Shown here: positions 6,284 to 11,462 of the stretch, in pieces | How the letters are laid out: each line of letters opens with the position of its first letter | Position numbering within the stretch: the stretch's first letter is position 1 | Notes under the pieces: generated by a model | Database searches by the model: none | Told to the model about the DNA's origin: nothing | What the model saw: the letters and a program-made list of their open reading frames with translations, nothing else | Source: an uncultured Coriobacteriaceae bacterium | GTDB taxonomy: Bacteria > Actinomycetota > Coriobacteriia > Coriobacteriales > Eggerthellaceae | Length of the DNA: 11,462 nucleotides | Direction of reading: 5' to 3' | Assembly (NCBI GenBank): GCA_902781245.1 | Contig: CACZIP010000035.1 | Location: 1-11,462, forward strand | Made by a program: the position numbers and the translations under genes

Positions 6284-7510
6284 ATGAGCGCGAGCAAGAT
6301 ACCCTATTTGGAATTGAATCCTGAAATCGAAGAAGCCATCAAGCACGATCGTGCGACAGGGCGCCAAAATCCCTATGCGTTCAACGACGAAAACGTCACG
6401 CGGCGCGAGAACAATCCACATGATCGCGCGACGCTCACGAGGACAGCATTCGCACGTGATATTGAAAAGATCATCAACATCCCTGCGTACAACCGTTACG
6501 CCGACAAGACGCAGGTGTTCTCGTTCGTCGAGAATGACGATATCTGCCGGCGCGGTCTGCATGTCCAGCTTGTGAGCCGCATTGCCCGCGGCATCGGTGA
6601 GCTGCTCGGCTTGAATCTCAAGCTCATCGAGGCCATTGCCCTCGGCCACGACTTGGGGCACACGCCGTTCGGCCATGCAGGCGAGCGCTATCTGTCCGAA
6701 AACTACGAGCAGAGAACGGGGCTGTGCTTCAGGCACAACGTGCATTCCGTGCGCGTCATGGATCAGCTCTACCGCCGTAACATCAGCCTTCAGACGCTCG
6801 ATGGCGCGCTATGCCACAACGGGGAATTCGCTCAGAAGGTGCTCTATCTCGGCGACTGCTCGTCGTTCGACATGCTCGACGAAAACGTCAAAAGATGCAC
6901 CGAGGACTCGAAGGAAATTAAGAAGCTCAGGCCATCGACGCTCGAAGGTTGTGTCGTGCGCGTGTGCGACATGATCGCCTATATCGGGAAGGACCGCCTC
7001 GATGCCATAGACGTTGGCGTTATCGACTCTTTGTCGATATTCGATTCTGATTACATCGGCCGCACGAACGCTCAAATCATCAGCAACATGACGGTCGACA
7101 TCGTCAACAACAGCTACGGGTGCGATCGCATCTCCATGAGCGAAGAGGCTTTCCAAGACATCGTCAAAGCCAAGAAGCAGAACTACGAGAAGATCTACTT
7201 CAAGGAAGGTACCGTCTCGGAGTTCGAGAACATCGTTCAGGAGATGTTCTCTGAAATGTACGAGCGTTTGCTCTCGGACTTGCTTGCAGGGGACGAGTCG
7301 TCGCCGGTGTTCCGCCATCATGTCGATGGGCTCGTAGCGAAAAGCACATCGGTGAAACGCGACGAATATCTTGCCGAAGAGCCGAATCGCATCATCGTCG
7401 ACTACATTTCGTCGATGACGGACAGCTACTTCATAGCGCTGTACCATCATCTGTTCCCACAAAGTGAAAAACGCCTATTCAAGCGCGAATATTGCGATGA
7501 CTTGAAGTAA
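6284..7510 (+). CDS. dgt: dGTPase-family HD-domain deoxynucleoside triphosphate triphosphohydrolase
   Basis: Members of this family cleave dNTPs to deoxynucleosides and tripolyphosphate and help set dNTP pools. The predicted 408-residue product has the metal-binding HD set: H93 (in RRGLHVQLVSRIAR), H122-D123 (ALGHDLGHTPFGHAGE, 119-134) and D229 (RVCDMIAYIG). It also has the family NPHDRATLTRTAF near 44-56, KTQVF near 75-79 and FRHNVHSVRVM near 149-159. The first motif differs from the usual RLTHSLEV, although its histidine is kept. The start is set by a GGAG site and by the end of the antisense dnaG coding region. The C-terminal third (about 270-408) is less conserved and has no motif I can name. 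It diverges from dnaG, a frequent neighbour in Gram-positive genomes, which suggests linked expression with replication. The assignment to the family is strong; preference for dGTP over other dNTPs cannot be read from the sequence. Confidence 0.9.
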   Translation: MSASKIPYLELNPEIEEAIKHDRATGRQNPYAFNDENVTRRENNPHDRATLTRTAFARDIEKIINIPAYNRYADKTQVFSFVENDDICRRGLHVQLVSRIARGIGELLGLNLKLIEAIALGHDLGHTPFGHAGERYLSENYEQRTGLCFRHNVHSVRVMDQLYRRNISLQTLDGALCHNGEFAQKVLYLGDCSSFDMLDENVKRCTEDSKEIKKLRPSTLEGCVVRVCDMIAYIGKDRLDAIDVGVIDSLSIFDSDYIGRTNAQIISNMTVDIVNNSYGCDRISMSEEAFQDIVKAKKQNYEKIYFKEGTVSEFENIVQEMFSEMYERLLSDLLAGDESSPVFRHHVDGLVAKSTSVKRDEYLAEEPNRIIVDYISSMTDSYFIALYHHLFPQSEKRLFKREYCDDLK

Positions 7511-7558
7511 TATACGTATGCTTGTCAAACAACTTGAAAACCGCAGAAGGAAGTTTCA

Positions 7559-8101
7559 ATGCTGAAGATCATCGAATCGCCCGATCCGATTCTCAACCAG
7601 GTGTGCGAACCATGCATTCCAGGGGATAAGAGCCTGAAGAAGCTCGCAAAGCAAATGGAAAAGGCAATGTACGCCAATGATGGCGTTGGCATTGCGGCAC
7701 CACAGGTGGGCGTTCTGAAGCGCATCATCGTCATCGATGTTTCGCCCGAGGATGTGCGCGATCCGCTCGTGCTCGTCAATCCCGAGATTCTCGAGTTGTC
7801 AGGCGATCCCGAGATCGAAGATGAAGGTTGCCTTTCCTGTCCTGGGATCTCAGTGCCAATCGAACGCCAGCCATGGGCGCGTGTGGGCTTCTACGATCTC
7901 GATGGCGAGAGATGGGAAGTCGAAGGCGATGGGCTTCTTGCACGTTGTCTCCAGCATGAAATCGACCATCTTGACGGTAAAACCCTCTTCGAAAGTGCAT
8001 CGCCGCGCGAGCGCATCCGTGCGCTTTCGGCATACGAAGCTGCGAAGCGCGCCGGTGCCAAACCTGGCCAAACTTCGATTCCCGAGCCGAAGGTCCGATA
8101 A
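7559..8101 (+). CDS. def: Peptide deformylase
   Basis: This enzyme removes the N-formyl group from nascent proteins at the ribosome exit. The 180-residue product has all three family motifs: GVGIAAPQVG (42-51), EGCLS (89-93) and HEIDH (133-137). The metal ligands are C91, H133 and H137 and the catalytic acid is E134. A GAAGGAAG ribosome binding site (7546-7553) precedes the ATG by 5 nt. A short tail (about 150-180, rich in Ala, Lys and Pro) follows the catalytic fold. It heads a def-fmt-rsmB operon: its TAA shares its last A with the fmt ATG, which implies translational coupling. The 48 nt between dgt and def hold no clear promoter or terminator, so read-through from dgt is possible. Confidence 0.97.
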   Translation: MLKIIESPDPILNQVCEPCIPGDKSLKKLAKQMEKAMYANDGVGIAAPQVGVLKRIIVIDVSPEDVRDPLVLVNPEILELSGDPEIEDEGCLSCPGISVPIERQPWARVGFYDLDGERWEVEGDGLLARCLQHEIDHLDGKTLFESASPRERIRALSAYEAAKRAGAKPGQTSIPEPKVR

Positions 8102-9051
8102 TGCGCGTTGTTTTCATGGGGACTCCGAGCTTGGCGGCAACGGTGCTCGAAAAGTTGGCCGATGCCTTTGACGTTGTAGGTGTGTACTCGCGTCCTGATG
8201 CTGTGCGCGGCCGCGGCAAGAAGCTCGAAGCTTCACCTGTTAAGCAAACCGCCCTCGAACGTGGAATCGACGTATTCACGCCGGAGACGCTGCGAGATGC
8301 TGAAGTGCTCGACGAGCTGAGGTCTTTGAATCCCGATGTGATCTGCGTTGCAGCTTATGGGTCGGTTCTTCCGCCGGAAGCCCTCGAGATTCCGCGGTAC
8401 GGGTGTTTGAATGTACACACGTCGCTTTTGCCGCGATGGCGGGGTGCTGCGCCCATGCAGCGCGCAATTCTCGAGCGTGACGACAACGTGGGCGTTTGCA
8501 TCATGCGAATGGAAGAAGGTCTTGACACAGGTCCATATTGCAAGCGGGTCGAATTCTCTCTTGACGACATGTATCTCGACGATGTTGAGCGCGCGTTGTC
8601 GGAGGCAGGCGCAGACGCGCTGGTTGAGGCGCTCGAAGGGCTTGAGTCAGACGGACTCGTCTGGACGGAGCAGCCTGAGTCAGGCGTGACATACGCTGCG
8701 AAAATCGAGAAGAGTGAGCTTGCACTCGATGTTGACGATACGGCAGCGGGTTTCTGCGCGAAAGTCCGCGCATCGAGTCCGGCGCATCCAGCTCATGCGC
8801 TGATCGCTGGTCGTGGCGTGACGGTCGTCCGTGCTTCTTGCGTGGAAGACGAGCAAGGCCTCGAGCTTTCCAGCGAGCTTCAACCAGGTGAAGGCGTCTT
8901 CAGAGCTAAGCGCTTGTTTGTCATGGCATCTGATGCTCCTGTCGAGATCGAGATGCTCAAGCCTGATGGAAAGAAGATCATGGATGCCCGTTCGTTTGCC
9001 GCAGGCATCCAAGGAATAAAGAACAGCACTATTACGTGGGGGAAAGCATGA
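8101..9051 (+). CDS. fmt: Methionyl-tRNA formyltransferase
   Basis: Fmt transfers a formyl group from 10-formyltetrahydrofolate to initiator Met-tRNA. The 316-residue length is typical. The N-terminal hydrolase-like domain begins MRVVFMGTPSLAATVLEKL and holds the folate-site signature with N104, H106 and the loop SLLPRWRGAAPMQRAI (108-123). D142 lies in EEGLDTGP, so the catalytic Asn-His-Asp triad is complete. VTYAAKIEKSE marks the linker to the C-terminal OB-fold domain (about 205-316), which binds the tRNA acceptor arm. The start codon overlaps the def stop by 1 nt (TAATG), and the stop overlaps the rsmB start (ATGA). With def upstream, the operon encodes both the addition and the removal of the formyl group. 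Confidence 0.97.
   Translation: MRVVFMGTPSLAATVLEKLADAFDVVGVYSRPDAVRGRGKKLEASPVKQTALERGIDVFTPETLRDAEVLDELRSLNPDVICVAAYGSVLPPEALEIPRYGCLNVHTSLLPRWRGAAPMQRAILERDDNVGVCIMRMEEGLDTGPYCKRVEFSLDDMYLDDVERALSEAGADALVEALEGLESDGLVWTEQPESGVTYAAKIEKSELALDVDDTAAGFCAKVRASSPAHPAHALIAGRGVTVVRASCVEDEQGLELSSELQPGEGVFRAKRLFVMASDAPVEIEMLKPDGKKIMDARSFAAGIQGIKNSTITWGKA
9038..9042 (+). promoter_or_regulatory. Ribosome binding site of rsmB
   Basis: GGGGG followed by AAAGC lies 5 nt before the ATG at 9048. It favours that start over the in-frame GTG at 9036, which would overlap the G-rich site and add only four residues. Confidence 0.6.
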
Positions 9052-10733
9052 GCGAAGAGCGTGCGAACACTGATGACAATGTTAAAGATAGCGGGAAGCG
9101 AAGCGAAGAGCGCCGGTCGTGGGTTCCGAACAGGCAAGAGCGTCGTGTGAAGAGCAAGAAGGCGTTCGATCGTCAGAAGATGAATCATCTTGTCAACGAC
9201 GAGAAGCCGACCTACAAAGGTGAGCTCGACCCGCGCAAAAAAGATCCGGACAAGAAACCGCGTTCGATTTCGCGTTCGGAAGAAAAGCTCATGCAGAAAG
9301 CCGAGAAGCTTGCTGCTGCGGAAGGAAACGACCGCGAGCGCTACCGGGTCGTCATAACCGATTTTCGCGATCAGTACGAGAAATGCCAGGCGAGCCCAGG
9401 CCGCCTTGGAGCCCTCTATGCAACACAGCAGGTGCGTAGGCGCAAGGCGTTTGCACAGGAAGTTATCGAGTCGACGATTGACCGCTCGAAGCTGTCGGCG
9501 CAGGATCGCGCGTTTGCCACGCTGCTCACCTTGGGCGTTGTCAGCACCCAAGGGTCGCTTGACGATGTGATTGACCGTGCACTCGCAAGCCCCCGCGACA
9601 TCAAGCCCGATGTGCGCGATGCGCTGCGCATCTCGACGTACGAGGTCATCTATCTGCGCAAGGCGCCGCATGCAGCGGTGGACCAGGGAGTCGAGCTCGT
9701 GCGCGCGGTTGCGCCGAGTGCTTCCGGTCTTGCAAATGCGGTGCTGCATCGCATTTTGAAGATGGCTGACGTCTTCCCGTTCGGAGATCCGACGAAGGAC
9801 CTCGAGGCGCTCGCGCTCAATTACGCATTCCCGACATGGCTCGCAAAGCAGCTCATCGAGGATTTGGGCCCGCAGGCTGCCGTCGAGTTGATGAGGGCGT
9901 CGAACGACCCAGCGCCGCTCTTCGTGTGTGTGAACGCCATCAAGGCGACCGACGAGGAAGTCGTTTCGCTTTTCGAGGAAGTCGGTGCGGATATGTCGCC
10001 TGCAGGCGCAGGTGGCATCGAGCCAGCAGGATGCTACCGGGTTTCCAATTCGCGCGTGTTGGCCGATGGTCGCATCAGGCGAATGTTCCAACAGGGAAAG
10101 ATACTCGTGTCTGACGCAGCGGCGCAATCCGTTGCTGCAGCAGTTCTCGAAGATGGAGATCCCGGTCCGCTGCTCGAAGTGGGGGCAGGTCGCGGAACGA
10201 AGACGATCATGCTGCAATCTGGCTGCCAGAGGAAGTTCGGTCACCAGATGGAGTTGACGTCCATGGACAGCCACTCCTTCAAGTCCGATTTGCTCAAAGA
10301 GCGGGCAGACGAATACGGTGTCAAGATCGATGATGTCGTGACTGGCAATGCAACGCGTCTTGATTCGGTCATGCCCGAGCGCATGTTCAAGACCATTTTC
10401 ATCGATGCGCCCTGCTCGGGTCTCGGCACGCTCAGGCGCCATCAGGAGATTCGCTGGCGTGTCACGCCCGAGCACATCGATGAGCTGGCGGAGACGGGCT
10501 TGGCCTTGCTCAAATCAGCAGCAAATCATGTTGAAATCGGCGGTCAGATCGTTTACGCCACATGCACTGTCACCTATGCAGAGAATAACGGAGTAGTGAA
10601 AGCCTTCCTCGAGAGCGAAGAAGGGTCGAGCTTCAAACTTGCACCCATCAACGGCAAGGCTGCGTTCGTGTCGCAGATAACGACTGATTCGCCCGACGCC
10701 CATTTTGCGGTCAAGTTCGTGCGGAAATCGTAG
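9048..10733 (+). CDS. rsmB: 16S rRNA (cytosine-967 C5)-methyltransferase RsmB/Sun family
   Basis: RsmB methylates C967 of 16S rRNA with S-adenosylmethionine. The predicted 561 residues exceed the usual 430-480. Residues 1-100 are a charged, Lys/Arg/Glu-rich, probably disordered extension. About 125-245 is the NusB-like RNA-binding domain (SAQDRAFATLLTLGVV, LRISTYEVIYL, HAAVDQGVEL, GLANAVLHRIL). About 350-561 is the Rossmann methyltransferase, with the NOL1/NOP2/Sun cysteines C456 (DAPCSGLGTLRRH) and nucleophile C506 (YATCTVTYAEN). The SAM-binding loop reads LLEVGAGRGTKT (375-386) instead of the common CAAPGGKT type. The start overlaps the fmt stop by 4 nt. It is third in the operon with def and fmt, an order found in many bacteria. 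No terminator is evident after it. The family is certain; the precise target cytosine is inferred from context and the NusB-like domain. Confidence 0.92.
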   Translation: MSEERANTDDNVKDSGKRSEERRSWVPNRQERRVKSKKAFDRQKMNHLVNDEKPTYKGELDPRKKDPDKKPRSISRSEEKLMQKAEKLAAAEGNDRERYRVVITDFRDQYEKCQASPGRLGALYATQQVRRRKAFAQEVIESTIDRSKLSAQDRAFATLLTLGVVSTQGSLDDVIDRALASPRDIKPDVRDALRISTYEVIYLRKAPHAAVDQGVELVRAVAPSASGLANAVLHRILKMADVFPFGDPTKDLEALALNYAFPTWLAKQLIEDLGPQAAVELMRASNDPAPLFVCVNAIKATDEEVVSLFEEVGADMSPAGAGGIEPAGCYRVSNSRVLADGRIRRMFQQGKILVSDAAAQSVAAAVLEDGDPGPLLEVGAGRGTKTIMLQSGCQRKFGHQMELTSMDSHSFKSDLLKERADEYGVKIDDVVTGNATRLDSVMPERMFKTIFIDAPCSGLGTLRRHQEIRWRVTPEHIDELAETGLALLKSAANHVEIGGQIVYATCTVTYAENNGVVKAFLESEEGSSFKLAPINGKAAFVSQITTDSPDAHFAVKFVRKS

Positions 10734-10780
10734 GTTAAATTTCGAAACATTCGCAGGATGTACGTGTAAAATACGGCAAT

Positions 10781-10786
10781 TATAAT
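10781..10786 (+). promoter_or_regulatory. Candidate -10 box for the XRE-cupin gene
   Basis: TATAAT is a perfect -10 consensus 24 nt before the next ATG, in a short AT-rich gap after rsmB. It would give a short leader starting near 10793, just before the GAGAGG ribosome binding site (10799-10804). A second box, TAAAAT, lies at 10767-10772. Neither has a good -35 at normal spacing, so an activator or a weak promoter is possible. Confidence 0.5.
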
Positions 10787-10810
10787 CAGCGATAGCAAGA
10801 GAGGTTTTCA

Positions 10811-11434
10811 ATGGAAGAGCCGAACATCAAGGAAGTTGCAGGCCGCATCCGCGCGTTGCGCGAAGACTTCGACCTCACTATGCAGGAAATGGCAGATGCA
10901 ACAGGCCGTTCGGTTGCCGAGTATGCGGCGCAGGAAAGTGGTGAGCAGGACCTCTCGTTCACGTTCCTCTACAAGTGCGCCAAGAAGCTCGGTGTCGACG
11001 TCATCGAGCTTCTGACGGGCGAGACGCCGCACCTGAAAGGCTATTCGCTCGTACGGGCGGGCGATGGATTGTCCATCAAGCGCCGTGCGGGCTTCGAGTA
11101 CCTGCACAAGGCTCCGCACTTGGGCAACAAACTTGCCGAGCCGTTCGTAGTCACCGCTCCGTATCTTGAAGAGGAGCAGGACAAGCCCATCCACCTCTCG
11201 TATCACAAGGGCATGGAGCTCGACTACATCATCTCGGGCAAGCTCCGTTTTGCCTACGAGGAGAATATCGAGGAAGTTGGCCCTGGTGACACGCTCATGT
11301 ACGATTCGGGCCGTGGTCATGGCATGATAGCCATTGGGGGAGAGCCCTGTGTGTTCCTCGCAATCGTGATGGTGCTGGGTCTGATCGTGATTTGGATGTT
11401 GTTAAAGCGGAAAAATTATGCTGAGGAGTCATAG
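10811..11434 (+). CDS. XRE-family HTH regulator with C-terminal cupin domain; odd C-terminus
   Basis: The product is a probable ligand-sensing transcription factor. Residues about 8-70 form a Cro/C1-type helix-turn-helix (VAGRIRALREDFDLTMQEMA through LSFTFLYKCAKKLGVDVIELLTGE). Residues about 108-187 form a cupin_2 barrel with H132, E136 and G143 of motif 1, and PGD (158-160) and H170 of motif 2, so one metal or small-ligand site is plausible. GAGAGG 6 nt upstream supports the ATG. The last 20 residues (VLGLIVIWMLLK followed by a basic end) are hydrophobic and do not look like the end of a soluble cupin. The -1 frame from 11371 reads GAGSDRDLDVVKAEKLC then stops, a more ordinary tail, so a frameshift near 11360-11372 is possible. 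Related genes in Coriobacteriia often precede acyl-CoA synthetase genes (recalled, not tested). The target genes and ligand are unknown. Confidence 0.8.
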   Translation: MEEPNIKEVAGRIRALREDFDLTMQEMADATGRSVAEYAAQESGEQDLSFTFLYKCAKKLGVDVIELLTGETPHLKGYSLVRAGDGLSIKRRAGFEYLHKAPHLGNKLAEPFVVTAPYLEEEQDKPIHLSYHKGMELDYIISGKLRFAYEENIEEVGPGDTLMYDSGRGHGMIAIGGEPCVFLAIVMVLGLIVIWMLLKRKNYAEES

Positions 11435-11462
11435 AAACATAGCGCGCTCATCCAGGAAGTTG

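Noticed and set aside
6245..6745. N-terminal 167-codon extension of dnaG to 6745
   Set aside because: It is antisense to the conserved HD domain of dgt, shows no primase similarity, and the canonical primase N-terminus begins at the ATG at 6244.
7511..7558. Separate promoter for the def-fmt-rsmB operon
   Set aside because: TATACG and TATGCT boxes occur but none has a matching -35 at acceptable spacing; the signal is not strong enough to call.
8880..10475. Long - strand open frame of 531 codons across fmt and rsmB
   Set aside because: It is a by-product of GC-rich codon usage on the coding strand; the predicted protein is rich in His and Arg, has no domain I recognise, and lies opposite two well-supported genes.

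Overview
The window is a run of conserved housekeeping genes from a GC-rich bacterium. The best guess is an actinomycetote of the class Coriobacteriia (Eggerthella/Slackia-like gut or oral anaerobes). This rests on moderately high GC, the mixture of genes, a membrane pyrophosphatase of the K+-dependent type, and an XRE-cupin regulator of a kind I recall from that group. No rRNA, tRNA, CRISPR array, transposon or integrase is visible, and nothing looks recently acquired. I do not see an undescribed multi-gene system here; the points of interest are regulatory sites and odd protein ends.

Region 1 (1-1975, + strand): the 3' part of nrnA (DHH oligoribonuclease / pAp phosphatase), followed without a gap by truB (tRNA pseudouridine-55 synthase). 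This is the usual tail of a nusA-infB-rbfA type operon whose start lies to the left of the window. The customary ribF does not follow truB.

Region 2 (1976-4399): a 165-nt AT-richer gap with a possible promoter and a perfect 8-bp dyad, then hppA, a 705-residue membrane-bound ion-pumping pyrophosphatase with its own strong ribosome binding site and a clean intrinsic terminator. A second perfect hairpin sits between the converging ends of hppA and dnaG.

Region 3 (4400-7510): dnaG primase on the - strand and a dGTPase-family HD phosphohydrolase (dgt) on the + strand, diverging from a 39-nt gap. Overlapping -10 elements on the two strands share one AT-rich core, and the dnaG transcript looks leaderless.

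Region 4 (7559-10733, + strand): def, fmt and rsmB, joined by 1-nt and 4-nt overlaps. They encode protein deformylase, Met-tRNA formyltransferase and 16S rRNA m5C967 methyltransferase, so together they serve the start and end of formyl-methionine use and ribosome maturation.

Region 5 (10734-11462): a promoter-like TATAAT and a separate XRE-family HTH-cupin regulator gene. Its last ~20 codons encode an unexpected hydrophobic tail that may reflect a frameshift.
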